Source of the DNA: an uncultured Neglectibacter sp.
GTDB taxonomy: Bacteria > Bacillota > Clostridia > Oscillospirales > Acutalibacteraceae
DNA: 64,000 nucleotides
Assembly: GCA_947647615.1 (NCBI GenBank)
Contig: CANSKS010000008.1
Span: 1 to 64,000, forward strand
Direction: 5' to 3'
The translations under genes and the position numbers were made by a program. Within the stretch, counting starts at the first letter, position 1. Each line of letters begins with the position of its first letter. Below the pieces are notes generated by a model, which saw only the letters and a list, made by a program, of their open reading frames with translations, was not told the DNA's origin and made no database searches. Below are positions 11,225-21,142 of this stretch, one piece after another.

Positions 11225-12028
11225 TTAAACTTGTACTCTGGTTAATTTTGGGATACGCACCGTGCACTCGATATATTCATCTGTTTCCTTACGTTCTGTT
11301 TGTGCCTGTATCCCTGCGGTTTTCATGGCATCTACCGCATGGTCAATCGTATTGATGAACAAACGGATGTCCTTCGCTACAAAGGTACGTTTGGCTTTCT
11401 TTTGCTTTTTGGGTTCTTGAAGGGAAGAGGCAATCAATTCCTCCGTCTGAGAAACATTCAGCCTTTTTTCTATCACCGCCCGCAGAACCTTTTGCCGCAA
11501 GGTGATGTCGTTGACGCGCAGTAAAGCCCTGGCGTGGCGTTCTGTCAGGTCATGCTCCAAAATTTCCGCCTGTTCCTCCGGACTGAGCTTTAGAAGCCGG
11601 ATTTTGTTGGCCAAATAAGATTGGCTCATCCCAAGCCGCTTTGCTGCCTCTTCCTGGGTGATCTCCCATTCACGAAGCAAATTGACAAGAGCATTGGCCT
11701 GCTCAAACATCTGGAGGTCTTTTCTCTGAATGTTCTCGAGCAGCGCCAGCACGGCGCTGTCGCTGGCCTCGCAATCGGCCACCACCGCCGGTATTTCCCT
11801 TAGCCCCGCCATTTTGCAGGCGCGAAGGCGCCTTTCTCCGGCAATCAAATAATAAACGCCGTTTTCCTTTCGGACAGTGATTGGCTGTAAAAGCCCATTT
11901 TCGGAAATACTCTGCGCCAGCCCTTTCAAATCTTCTTCTCGAAAGACCTTTCTGGGCTGGGAAGGGTTTGGCATGATCTTCTCCGTCTGGAGCTTGACCA
12001 ATTTTATTTTGTCCTTAAAAAACATCAT
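11225..12028 (-). CDS. noc: Second ParB-family protein, Noc-like
   Basis: ParB/RepB/Spo0J core (MPNPSQPRKVFREEDLKGLAQSISENGLLQPITVR; GERRLRACKMAGL), near rsmG as noc is in Bacillus; hydrophobic MMFFKDKIKLV N-terminus. Confidence 0.75.
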   Translation of the reverse strand: MMFFKDKIKLVKLQTEKIMPNPSQPRKVFREEDLKGLAQSISENGLLQPITVRKENGVYYLIAGERRLRACKMAGLREIPAVVADCEASDSAVLALLENIQRKDLQMFEQANALVNLLREWEITQEEAAKRLGMSQSYLANKIRLLKLSPEEQAEILEHDLTERHARALLRVNDITLRQKVLRAVIEKRLNVSQTEELIASSLQEPKKQKKAKRTFVAKDIRLFINTIDHAVDAMKTAGIQAQTERKETDEYIECTVRIPKLTRVQV

Positions 12029-12145
12029 GCTTGCCTCCCTTACAACAGAAGTCTATCATAGAAGAAGTGCAGGTTTTGTTGAACGAGGTCGGCCAAAAAA
12101 TTTTTTCCAGCTTCTGAACTATGACCAAACAAAAAGGAGACACTT

Positions 12146-12583
12146 CTAAAAGTACTTTTTAAAACCCTTAACCTCTTCAAAACCCAATGCATGGTAAAAC
12201 TGATGGGCTCCCTTTCTTTGGTTTCCCGAAACCAAAATTTCGTAATGGCAGTCCATGCTTTTCCCCCATTTTTCAATCTCCTCAAACATTCTCTTTCCCA
12301 CGCCTTTTCCCTGGTACTCCGGAAGTACCGCCACATTTTCCACCAACAGAATGGGCTGGCAGGTATCGCAAATATCTTCAAAAACAACACCCAAAAGGCT
12401 GCCGCAAAGGACCCCGCTTTCTTTTTCAAAAGCTGCAAGCAGGTACTTTTGCGGGTCCTGGTTGATCTTCTCCACCAACCGCCACATATTTTCCCGGTCG
12501 GCACTATGGTCGCTAATCACCAGCATCACTTTATCCAGGGCATCTAAATCTTTCTTTTCTGGCTTTCTAAAAATCAAATCCAT
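12146..12583 (-). CDS. GNAT family N-acetyltransferase
   Basis: VAVLPEYQGKGVGKRMFEEIEKWGK acetyl-CoA binding motif; HQFYHALGFEEV. Confidence 0.88.
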   Translation of the reverse strand: MDLIFRKPEKKDLDALDKVMLVISDHSADRENMWRLVEKINQDPQKYLLAAFEKESGVLCGSLLGVVFEDICDTCQPILLVENVAVLPEYQGKGVGKRMFEEIEKWGKSMDCHYEILVSGNQRKGAHQFYHALGFEEVKGFKKYF

Positions 12584-12598
12584 AACATTTTTTCCTTT

Positions 12599-13315
12599 CT
12601 ATGCTAAGGGATGCTTTGCGATGGTTCCCCCATGTCTTGGGTACCTTTTTGGAGTAACCCTCATTTTGGGCAGAAGCAAAAGACTTCTTGCTTCCCCGTT
12701 TGGCAAAGTAAAAGCTTCTGTTTTCGGCTTTCCGCCTCCTAATTCCGCAATGGCATTCGTAGCCTCCAGCAGTTCTCTACTGGCTCCGGGGCCCTTCATC
12801 GCCACAAAATATCCGCCTGTTTTCACAAAAGGAAGGCAATATTCACATAACACATTCAAAGGCGCCACTGCCCTGGCAACGGCAATATCGTAGCTTTCCC
12901 GCATTTGCTTCTCCTGCCCGGCCTCTTCGGCCCGCTTGTGGATGAAAACTGCCTCTATTTTTAAAGCCGCACAGAGCTCTTTCAAAAAAGAAAGGCGCTT
13001 GTTCAGGCTATCCAGTAAGGTAAGGTCCAAATCGGGCCGCAAAATCTTCAAAGGGATTCCGGGAAATCCCGCGCCGGTGCCCACATCAATCAGCTTTGCC
13101 CCCTGCTTTGGAGGAAAAATCAAAAGCAGGGTCAAGGAATCTAAAAAATGCTTTTCCAAAATTGCCGAAGGCTCTGTAATCGCTGTCAGGTTCATCTTTT
13201 CATTCCATTCCAACAACAGTTCCATATAAGCCTGGAAATTTTCGGCCTGGGAAGGGCTGATTTCCAAGCCCAATTTTTCGGCCTTTTCTACAAGCTCCGC
13301 CCTAATATCTGTCAA
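12599..13315 (-). CDS. rsmG: 16S rRNA (guanine527-N7)-methyltransferase RsmG
   Basis: DVGTGAGFPGIPLKI motif. Probable TTG start at 13315 overlapping the mnmG stop. Confidence 0.94.
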   Translation of the reverse strand: MTDIRAELVEKAEKLGLEISPSQAENFQAYMELLLEWNEKMNLTAITEPSAILEKHFLDSLTLLLIFPPKQGAKLIDVGTGAGFPGIPLKILRPDLDLTLLDSLNKRLSFLKELCAALKIEAVFIHKRAEEAGQEKQMRESYDIAVARAVAPLNVLCEYCLPFVKTGGYFVAMKGPGASRELLEATNAIAELGGGKPKTEAFTLPNGEARSLLLLPKMRVTPKRYPRHGGTIAKHPLA

Positions 13316-15198
13316 TTTATTTTCTCCCTTCCTTTTCCCATCAGCCAAATGAGAAGCACGGAAATATCGGCCGGGCTGACCCCAGATATTCTGCCGGCCT
13401 GCCCTATGTTTTCCGGACGCACCCGGTTAAGCTTCTCCACAGCCTCCAGCCGCAAGCCTCGAATCTCATGGTAATCTATCTCTTCTGGCAGAGTTTTTCG
13501 TTCCAGGCGGCGCATTTCTTCAATGTCTGCTTTCTGGCGCAGGATGTATCCCTCATACTTCAATTCGATCTCCACATTCTCGAAAACAGCTTTGTCATAG
13601 TTTGGTCTTTCCAAATCGATCTCTTCCAGATCGGCATAGGTAATTTGCGGGCGCTTTAAAAGCTCCGACAAACGAATTCCCGTAGAAACCGGAGATGTTT
13701 CATGTGAAACAAGTATGGCATTCAGCGCCTCTGAAGGGGGAAAAACCGTACTTTTCACTCGTTTCAATTCTTCTTCCTTTTGGCGCTGTTTTTCGGAAAA
13801 CCGTCTCCATCTATCGTCAGGGATCAAACCAATTTCCCTTCCCAATGGAGTCAGGCGCTCGTCTGCATTATCCTGGCGCAGCACCAGCCGGTACTCCGAA
13901 CGGGAAGTCATCATGCGGTAGGGGTCTGCCACTCCCTTAGTCACCAAATCGTCAATCAACGTGCCAATGTAAGAGCCTGCCCGGTCTAAAAGAACAGGGG
14001 GCTTTTTTTGGACCTTTCTTGCCGCGTTAATTCCCGCAATAAGGCCTTGAGCGGCTGCTTCTTCGTAACCTGAGCTACCGTTAAACTGCCCAGCTCCATA
14101 CAAACCGGGAAAATTTCGAAACTCCAAAGAGGAATTCAGCTGCAAAGGATCGCAACAATCATACTCAATGGCATAGGCGCTGCGCATGATCTGAGCCTGC
14201 TCCAACCCTAAAATAGTATGGTAAAAGGCGATCTGCACATCTTCCGGGAGAGAAGAGCTCATACCTTGCAAATACATTTCCTCCGTATCCAGTCCGCAAG
14301 GCTCAATGAACAACTGATGCCTGGGCTTTTCCGGAAAACGAACCACCTTATCTTCTATACTGGGGCAATAACGGGGACCAATCCCCTCTATAGATCCGCT
14401 GTAAAGGGGAGAACGATGTATGTTCTTCAAAATCACCTGTTTTGTTCTGTCATTTGTCCAACTGACATGGCATACAGCTTTGTTTTCCAATTTTTCCATA
14501 GTATCGTAAGAAAAGGGGATCACAGGTTCATCCCCCTTTTGCTCTTCCAATTTTGAAAAATCGATGGAAGAACGCAAAACTCTGGCAGGCGTTCCCGTTT
14601 TGAACCTGCGCAGAGAGATTCCAAGCTTTTCCAAAGAGTTAGGCAAAAAGGCCGCTGGGAACATGCCATCCGGCCCACTTTCATAAGAGACATCCCCAAT
14701 AAAAATTTTCCCACCCAAAAAAGTACCAGTGGCCAGAATTACAGTAGAAGCTCGATAAACAGCTCCCATCCTGGTGACGGCTAACCAGACTCCATCTTCT
14801 CGGGTAAGGTCCACAATCTCTGCCTGACGAAGGGAAAGGTTTTCACAAAGCTCCAGCTTATGCTTCATCATTTTGGAATAAGCATTGCGGTCAATCTGGG
14901 CTCTGAGAGAATGTACAGCAGGCCCCTTTCCTAAATTCAGCATTCGGCTTTGCAGCATACAGGCATCGGCCGTTTTTCCCATCTCGCCGCCCAAAGCATC
15001 AATCTCCCGCACCAAATGACCTTTGGCCGTTCCCCCAATACTAGGGTTACAAGGGCAGTTTCCCACCGCATCCAAATTGATCGTAAAAACCACCACAGAA
15101 CAGCCTAGCCTGGCAGCGGCCAGACCGGCCTCTATCCCGGCATGTCCAGCCCCAATTACCGCCACATCTACTTTTCCCGCATCGTACGTCACAAACAT
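13312..15198 (-). CDS. mnmG: tRNA uridine-5-carboxymethylaminomethyl modification enzyme MnmG
   Basis: DVAVIGAGHAGIEAGLAAARLG, NPSIGGTAKGHLVREIDALGG; full-length. Confidence 0.97.
   Translation of the reverse strand: MFVTYDAGKVDVAVIGAGHAGIEAGLAAARLGCSVVVFTINLDAVGNCPCNPSIGGTAKGHLVREIDALGGEMGKTADACMLQSRMLNLGKGPAVHSLRAQIDRNAYSKMMKHKLELCENLSLRQAEIVDLTREDGVWLAVTRMGAVYRASTVILATGTFLGGKIFIGDVSYESGPDGMFPAAFLPNSLEKLGISLRRFKTGTPARVLRSSIDFSKLEEQKGDEPVIPFSYDTMEKLENKAVCHVSWTNDRTKQVILKNIHRSPLYSGSIEGIGPRYCPSIEDKVVRFPEKPRHQLFIEPCGLDTEEMYLQGMSSSLPEDVQIAFYHTILGLEQAQIMRSAYAIEYDCCDPLQLNSSLEFRNFPGLYGAGQFNGSSGYEEAAAQGLIAGINAARKVQKKPPVLLDRAGSYIGTLIDDLVTKGVADPYRMMTSRSEYRLVLRQDNADERLTPLGREIGLIPDDRWRRFSEKQRQKEEELKRVKSTVFPPSEALNAILVSHETSPVSTGIRLSELLKRPQITYADLEEIDLERPNYDKAVFENVEIELKYEGYILRQKADIEEMRRLERKTLPEEIDYHEIRGLRLEAVEKLNRVRPENIGQAGRISGVSPADISVLLIWLMGKGREKIN
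13696..13711. promoter_or_regulatory. parS site inside mnmG
   Basis: Perfect palindrome TGTTTCATGTGAAACA identical to the 8811 site; encodes LVSHETS of MnmG. Confidence 0.9.
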
Positions 15199-15233
15199 TC
15201 CTTCCTTCCGTTTTCCAACAGAATCATCCCGTA

Positions 15234-16607
15234 CTATTTTCCTACACAAAAATTTTCAAAAACTCTATCTACAATCTCTTCCGAAACATGTTCTCCAGTC
15301 AAAGAAAAAAGCGCAGATAAGGCATCTTCCACACAAACAGTGATCGCGTCAAAGGTGAGCCCGCCATCTAAAGCCGTTTTTGCCTCCTCAATGGCGGAAA
15401 GGGCCTGCTGAACATCATGACGCTGTCGTTCCGTACATAAAATTCCCGCTGAGGGATCAAAAGTCTCAAGGCGCAAAAGCTTTTTCAATTCCTGTTCTAA
15501 ATTTTCCAGCCCTGAACCTGTCATGGCAGAAAGAAACACCACATGGGAAAAGTTGGCTGCGATCTTTTGAAGCTGTATGACGTTTTCCAAATCCTTTTTA
15601 TTTACCACAGCAATGGAAGGTACTCCATGCAAAAGCTCCATCAGCTGGAAGTCTTCTTCTTCCAAAGGTTGGGAACCATCAAAAACCGCCAACACCAGCT
15701 GGGCCATTTTCAGCTTTTCTTTTGTGACCGTTACTCCAATGCTTTCTACCGGATCATCCGTTTCCCGAATCCCGGCAGTATCTGCAAGTCGCAAAGGAAT
15801 TCCTCCAAGCAGCACAGTTTCTTCCACTACATCCCGGGTAGTTCCGGCATATTGCGTCACAATAGAACGCTCACAGCCAGCCAAAAGGTTCATCAACGTA
15901 GATTTTCCTGCATTGGGCCTTCCGGCAATCACAGTATATAACCCTTCACGAAATATCTTCCCGCTATCGAAGCCAGAAAGCAGGGCACAAAGCTCTTTTT
16001 TCGATGTTTCCAAAACAGAACACAACTCTTCTTCTTCTATTTCTGGAACCTCTTCTTCCGGAAAATCGGCCCAAGCAGATAAATGAGAAGCAAGCCCCAT
16101 CAGCTTTTCTCGGACCATTCCAATCCTTTTGGAAAGCCTGCCGTCACTTACCGCCTCTGCGGCCCGGAAGGCTTGCTCCCCGCTGGCGCCAATGATCCCC
16201 ATCACCGATTCGGCTTGAGCCAAATCTATTTTTCCATGAAAAAAAGCCCGCCGTGTAAACTCCCCCGGTCCGGCGGGTTCCGCCCCAGCTTCTAGAACCT
16301 CCCGCAGAACCCTTTGTGTCACATAAAGGCCTCCATGGCAAGAGATCTCTGCCACATCTTCACCAGTATAGCTCTTTGGTCCCGCAAATAGCAAAAGCAC
16401 GGCATCATCTAACTTTTCCCCGTTCCTTGAACAAACTTTTCCAAAGGAAGCGGTATAACCTTTCATATCCGCCGCCCTTTTTCCACTTTTTGCAAAAAAA
16501 ACTCGATCGGCAATTTTTCTGGCATCCGGGCCGGAAACACGAATAACACCAATACCGCCGGGAGCCTGGGCGGTAGAAATAGCCGCAATCGTAGTGCCTT
16601 CCCTCAT
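15234..16607 (-). CDS. mnmE: tRNA modification GTPase MnmE
   Basis: TIAAISTAQAPGGIGVIRVSG, GRPNAGKSTLMN, DTAGIRETDDPVE; ends FCVGK. Start at 16607 with GGAGAG RBS. Confidence 0.97.
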   Translation of the reverse strand: MREGTTIAAISTAQAPGGIGVIRVSGPDARKIADRVFFAKSGKRAADMKGYTASFGKVCSRNGEKLDDAVLLLFAGPKSYTGEDVAEISCHGGLYVTQRVLREVLEAGAEPAGPGEFTRRAFFHGKIDLAQAESVMGIIGASGEQAFRAAEAVSDGRLSKRIGMVREKLMGLASHLSAWADFPEEEVPEIEEEELCSVLETSKKELCALLSGFDSGKIFREGLYTVIAGRPNAGKSTLMNLLAGCERSIVTQYAGTTRDVVEETVLLGGIPLRLADTAGIRETDDPVESIGVTVTKEKLKMAQLVLAVFDGSQPLEEEDFQLMELLHGVPSIAVVNKKDLENVIQLQKIAANFSHVVFLSAMTGSGLENLEQELKKLLRLETFDPSAGILCTERQRHDVQQALSAIEEAKTALDGGLTFDAITVCVEDALSALFSLTGEHVSEEIVDRVFENFCVGK

Positions 16608-16700
16608 TTGTTCTCTCCACTTCCAAGCATATAACTTTCCAATTTCTTTTAATAGCCTCACAAAAAACAGGGTGGCCTGCTCCGACCACCCCGCCTGTTC

Positions 16701-17525
16701 TTACTTTTTTGCTTCTATCTTGCCATAAATCGGCGCGCTGGGGTCATCGGCTTTAGGTCCCCCAGACCTTGGCGCCACATTCTGCCTTGAAGCCCCGCCT
16801 CGAGAAGAACGAGGATTCCGTCTGTCACGGTCATAACCGCCCCGCCGGCCGTCTCTTCCAGAGGAACGCCGGTTGTCTCTTCTTTGAATCCGCTCTCCGC
16901 CTTCCGGACCAATTACCACATGACGGGCCAAATCCTCCCCCTCGCTCCAGGATTTTGCCCCTTCCACCGTCTGAACAGCAGTATGGATAATACGCCGTTC
17001 ATAAGGATTCATTGGCTCCAAAGAAGAATTACGACCGCTTTTCACCGCTCTCAAGGCCATCTTTTTTCCAAGAGATTCCAAAGTTTCCTTTCGTTTCTCC
17101 CGGTAATTTCCCACATCCAAGGTGATACGGTAATAAGAGTCATCTACATGGTTAGCCACCAGAGAGGCCAAATACTGAAGGGCATCCAAGGTCTCTCCCC
17201 GGTAACCGATAATAAAGCCAATGTCCTCCCCCTCTAAAGTGAGGGCGGCCCCAGCTTCTTCTTCCTGAATTTGAATGTTTACCCCAGGGAAGCCCATTTC
17301 AGCAAGCACCTTTTTCAAATACTCAGCAGCTTCCTGGGCAGGGTTATTTTCTTCCAAATAAGCCCTTACTTTAGCGGGACTTCCGCCAAAGAGACCAAAA
17401 GTCTTTTTTGTAGGCATTTCTAAAATTTCAAATTCTGCTTCTGTAGTATCCACCCCTAATTCTTTACAGGCATTCAAAAAGGCCATCTCAACAGTTTCAC
17501 CAGTGGCAATTGCTTCTCTTGTCAT
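16701..17525 (-). CDS. jag: Jag / SpoIIIJ-associated RNA-binding protein (Jag-N, KH, R3H) with RG-rich C-terminal tail
   Basis: GFIIGYRGETLDALQYL KH motif, NPYERRIIHTAVQ R3H; downstream of yidC. Confidence 0.93.
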   Translation of the reverse strand: MTREAIATGETVEMAFLNACKELGVDTTEAEFEILEMPTKKTFGLFGGSPAKVRAYLEENNPAQEAAEYLKKVLAEMGFPGVNIQIQEEEAGAALTLEGEDIGFIIGYRGETLDALQYLASLVANHVDDSYYRITLDVGNYREKRKETLESLGKKMALRAVKSGRNSSLEPMNPYERRIIHTAVQTVEGAKSWSEGEDLARHVVIGPEGGERIQRRDNRRSSGRDGRRGGYDRDRRNPRSSRGGASRQNVAPRSGGPKADDPSAPIYGKIEAKK

Positions 17526-17574
17526 AACAAATTCACTTTTCCTTTCTTCTGAGTGGAAATAAAGCCAACCTATT

Positions 17575-18651
17575 TTATTTTTTGTTTCCCAAATAATCCG
17601 CTGTATTTTTAGAAGGTCCTCCCGGCTTTTTCCCGGACTTTTTTTGAGGCAGCTGCTTTTGCTTGGCTTCTTTTTGCTGGTTCGCCTGGGCAGAAGAAGC
17701 AATGCGATCGGCAATTTCTTTCTGAGCCGCTGCAGGAAGCGGCCGAACGTTTTCTTCACTTAACTCCAAAGTTAGGGCTCTTCGCGCTTCCGTCATAGCC
17801 GTCATCTGGTTCAAGCTAAAATACTTATTGGTAATAATGCTCTGAGCAAAACTGGTCAAAGAAGAGATCACCCAATAAAAGCCAACAGCCGCAGGCATCG
17901 TATAGGCCCAATAAACACTGATCAAAGGAAACACATACATCATAACCTTCATACAGCCCGACTGCCCCTGTGTCCCATTACCGGAAGTTTTTGTCATGTA
18001 AAACTGATAAGCAAAGCTACTTACCAGAGATAACAGGGGAATAAGCCATAAGAAAGAAAAGAAATTCGAATTCTGGGGAGTCGCCAAAAGATCAAGACCT
18101 AAAAATTTAAAACCCTTGGAAAAAAATTCCATCTTTTCCATATCAGCCGCGCTGAACATGGTTAAGTTTCCTTTTAAATAATCGAAATTCCGCATAATCT
18201 CAAGCTCTGAATACATATTAGTAGAGCCCGAGACCATTCCTGGAAGCTTGGAGATATAGTCGGTAGCCTTCGCAATAGCATCGCTGGAAATATGCAGTGT
18301 ATTGGACAAAGGCAAAATTACGGAATAATAAATGCCCAACATAATTGGGAAAGGCAATAAAGTGGTCAAACAGCCCGCCCCAGGGTTGACGCCTTCCTTT
18401 TCATAAAGCTTTGCCAACTCTTCATTGTATTTTTGCTTGTTATTTCCATACTTTTTTTGCAGCTCTTGCTGCTTTTCGGAAAGCTTTGCTTGAGAGGCCA
18501 TGCTTTTTTGCTGTTTAATAGATGTGGGAAACAACAAAATTTTCAAAATAATCGTGAACAGGATAATGGCTACGCCGTAATTACGCAAAATGGTATAAAG
18601 GAACCAGAGCAGATAGCCAAGAATACTGCCAAAAAAATTAAAAATTGCCAT
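17575..18651 (-). CDS. yidC: Membrane protein insertase YidC/SpoIIIJ
   Basis: [46 protein letters not shown]; multi-TM. Confidence 0.96.
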   Translation of the reverse strand: MAIFNFFGSILGYLLWFLYTILRNYGVAIILFTIILKILLFPTSIKQQKSMASQAKLSEKQQELQKKYGNNKQKYNEELAKLYEKEGVNPGAGCLTTLLPFPIMLGIYYSVILPLSNTLHISSDAIAKATDYISKLPGMVSGSTNMYSELEIMRNFDYLKGNLTMFSAADMEKMEFFSKGFKFLGLDLLATPQNSNFFSFLWLIPLLSLVSSFAYQFYMTKTSGNGTQGQSGCMKVMMYVFPLISVYWAYTMPAAVGFYWVISSLTSFAQSIITNKYFSLNQMTAMTEARRALTLELSEENVRPLPAAAQKEIADRIASSAQANQQKEAKQKQLPQKKSGKKPGGPSKNTADYLGNKK

Positions 18652-18919
18652 GTTGGTCTTTTACTCCTCTATGTTCAGCCCAGGGGCCTTTTTTCCTTTC
18701 CTTCTTTTCCGGTACCGGATCATATCCCCCCCTGCTCCAGGGGTTACAGCGCAAAATACGAAAAAGGGTTAGCAAACCGCCCTTCACAGCACCAAAACGT
18801 TCCACAGCCTCCAAGCCATATTCCGAACAAGTGGGAATATATCGGCACATTGCCGGTTTTCTAGGCGAAATAGCTGCCCGATAAAACCGAATTGCCCGAA
18901 GCAACAACCGTTTCATCAT
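18638..18919 (-). CDS. yidD: Membrane protein insertion efficiency factor YidD
   Basis: [41 protein letters not shown]. Confidence 0.96.
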   Translation of the reverse strand: MMKRLLLRAIRFYRAAISPRKPAMCRYIPTCSEYGLEAVERFGAVKGGLLTLFRILRCNPWSRGGYDPVPEKKERKKGPWAEHRGVKDQHGNF

Positions 18920-19291
18920 TTATTTTGCTTCCTCTTCCATAGAAAAGCTCGTTGGCCTCAATAAACCAGCTGCAATAAGTTGTTTTTCCATATGCCTTCT
19001 CACATCATAGCTTTTGGCATAAGGCGTTTTTCCGCGGGCCACCAATATTAAGTCATTGCCGCTGAAAATTCTGGGAGAAAGTTCTCGAAATGCTTCCCGA
19101 AGTACTCTACGGGAACGGTTGCGCAAAACTGCGTTTCCTATTTTTTTACTGGTAGTAATTCCTACTCGTACACTTTTACTCTTCTTATTTTTTAACACAT
19201 AAATAACCAACAAAGGGGTGACAAAGCTCTTTCCCTTGCTGTAAATTTTTCTAAATTCGTTATTTTTGCAAATCGAAACAAAATCTCCCAT
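18920..19291 (-). CDS. rnpA: Ribonuclease P protein component
   Basis: RVGITTSKKIGNAVLRNRSRRVLREAFRE; between yidD and rpmH. Confidence 0.96.
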   Translation of the reverse strand: MGDFVSICKNNEFRKIYSKGKSFVTPLLVIYVLKNKKSKSVRVGITTSKKIGNAVLRNRSRRVLREAFRELSPRIFSGNDLILVARGKTPYAKSYDVRRHMEKQLIAAGLLRPTSFSMEEEAK

Positions 19292-19356
19292 AAACTTGTC
19301 CCAAAATCACCACAAAACAAAGAAAGGCCACGCTTAGGTGACCTTTAAAGACATCG

Positions 19357-19491
19357 TCAATAAGAAAGACGTGCTCTGCCCTTTGCTCTGCGGCGTGCAA
19401 GTACCTTGCGTCCATTCTTGTCAGCCATTCTTTTTCTAAACCCATGCTCCTTCTTTCTATGGAGCTTCTTCGGCTGATAGGTTCTCAGCAT
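19357..19491 (-). CDS. rpmH: 50S ribosomal protein L34
   Basis: Below the length cut-off of the ORF track; reverse-strand reading gives [44 protein letters not shown]. Confidence 0.96.
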   Translation of the reverse strand: MLRTYQPKKLHRKKEHGFRKRMADKNGRKVLARRRAKGRARLSY

Positions 19492-19533
19492 ATAAAAACC
19501 CTCCTTTCGAGAGTACTTCCCTTGCGAGATAAC

Positions 19534-19563
19534 ATTATAACTTAAAACTCACCTCTCTGTCAA
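19534..19563 (-). promoter_or_regulatory. Putative sigma-A promoter for rpmH-rnpA
   Basis: On minus strand TTGACA - 18 nt - TATAAT. Confidence 0.7.
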
Positions 19564-19724
19564 CACAATTTTTTCAGGAATTTTGGGAGTTCTTCCGAGT
19601 TTTTATCTTTTGCTTTTTCAATCTCAGTTTTCTTTCCGGCAAAAAACAGGATCCAGATCATAAAAGAATTTCAACCACTACAAATTGTGTTTTTTGAAAT
19701 CTAAACAGGAAAGAAGAAAAAAGT

Positions 19725-19753
19725 TTGAAACAAAGCGGTTTTCATGGTATAAT
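19725..19753 (+). promoter_or_regulatory. Putative sigma-A promoter for dnaA
   Basis: TTGAAA - 17 nt - TATAAT upstream of dnaA. Confidence 0.7.
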
Positions 19754-19825
19754 TTCTAGTATATATCGAAATTTTTTATTTTTTTGACTCGTCACGGTCA
19801 TTTTTGCTTTGGAGGGTATTTTATC

Positions 19826-21142
19826 TTGGACTCATTCGATCAAACATGGGAACTGATTTGCGATTATTGCAAAGAAAAAATAACAGAAGTGGCCTATAAA
19901 ACTTGGTTCAGCAGGCTCCGTCCCGTCTCTTTAGATTTTTCCAACGGCATAGCAGTAATTGAGGTACCGAACGATTTTCACAAGCAAACCTTGCTTCGCT
20001 GTTACAGTGACCTGTTAAGCGAGGCTTTTCAAAATGTATTTGGCTCCCAAATCAATTTTTCACTTTGTGTAAAAGAAGAATTAAAAAAAGAACTTGAGAA
20101 AGCAGGACCTGCTTCTGCAGATGGCGATTATGACCTTACTTTCGACAGCTTTGTGGTAGGCTCCTCCAACCGGTTTGCCCATGCCGCCTGTTTGGCAGTA
20201 GCCACAAAACCGGCTCTGTTATATAACCCCCTATTCATTTACGGCAGCTCTGGTCTTGGAAAAACCCATTTGCTTTACGCTATTTCCTGTGAGGTAAAGA
20301 AAAGCTTTCCCAGCATGTCTATTATCTATATTAAAGGCGACGATTTCACCAATGAGATGATAGAATCGATCAAACACGGTACCACGGCTGCTTTCCGGGA
20401 AAAATACCGCCATGCCGACCTGTTTTTGGTAGACGACATCCAGTTTATCGCAGGGAAGGAATCTACACAAGAGGAATTTTTCCACACTTTCAACACCCTT
20501 TATGAAGCAAAAAAACAAATCGTCCTCACTTCCGATCGCCCTCCCAAAGACATTGCCACTTTAGACGACCGGCTAAAAACGCGCTTTGAATGGGGACTCA
20601 CCGCCGATATTCAGCCTCCAGATTTTGAAACACGTATCGCCATCATCACCAGAAAGGCGGAATCTCTGGGATTTCAAATTCCAGACAGTGTTTGTGAATA
20701 TATCGCAAATAAGCTAAAAAGCAACATCCGGCAGTTGGAAGGGGCGGTAAAAAAGCTCCGTGCTTTCTATCTTTTGGAATCAAAGCCAATTAACATCGTC
20801 ACAGCCCAGGCTGCCATCAGCGACATCATTAACAACGACCAGCCTGCCCCTGTCACGGTAGATAAGATTATTGAAGAGGTGGCGCGCACTTACGGGGAGA
20901 TCACTTCAGAAGACATCCGTTCTCAAAAAAGAAATTCTAAAATTTCCGCCGCCCGTCAGGTATCCATGTATATTGTACGGGAAATCACACAAATGTCCAT
21001 GGTGGAAATTGGACAGACTTTTGGCGGGCGGGACCATTCCACAGTAGTATATGCAATGCGGCAAATGGAAAAAAACCTGAAGAAGGATGCACATTTAAGA
21101 GGTATGGTGGAAGATATCATTAAAAATATTCGGGATAGATAA
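19826..21142 (+). CDS. dnaA: Chromosomal replication initiator protein DnaA
   Basis: GSSGLGKTHLLYAI Walker A, VDDIQFIAGKESTQEEFFHTFN, C-terminal GGRDHSTVVYAMRQ. TTG start at 19826 behind GGAGGG. Confidence 0.97.
   Translation: MDSFDQTWELICDYCKEKITEVAYKTWFSRLRPVSLDFSNGIAVIEVPNDFHKQTLLRCYSDLLSEAFQNVFGSQINFSLCVKEELKKELEKAGPASADGDYDLTFDSFVVGSSNRFAHAACLAVATKPALLYNPLFIYGSSGLGKTHLLYAISCEVKKSFPSMSIIYIKGDDFTNEMIESIKHGTTAAFREKYRHADLFLVDDIQFIAGKESTQEEFFHTFNTLYEAKKQIVLTSDRPPKDIATLDDRLKTRFEWGLTADIQPPDFETRIAIITRKAESLGFQIPDSVCEYIANKLKSNIRQLEGAVKKLRAFYLLESKPINIVTAQAAISDIINNDQPAPVTVDKIIEEVARTYGEITSEDIRSQKRNSKISAARQVSMYIVREITQMSMVEIGQTFGGRDHSTVVYAMRQMEKNLKKDAHLRGMVEDIIKNIRDR

Noticed and set aside
13056-13067. 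Near-match to a Noc binding site (ATTCCGGGAAAT)
   Set aside because: Two bases short of ATTTCCCGGGAAAT and explained by the conserved rsmG GFPGIP codons.
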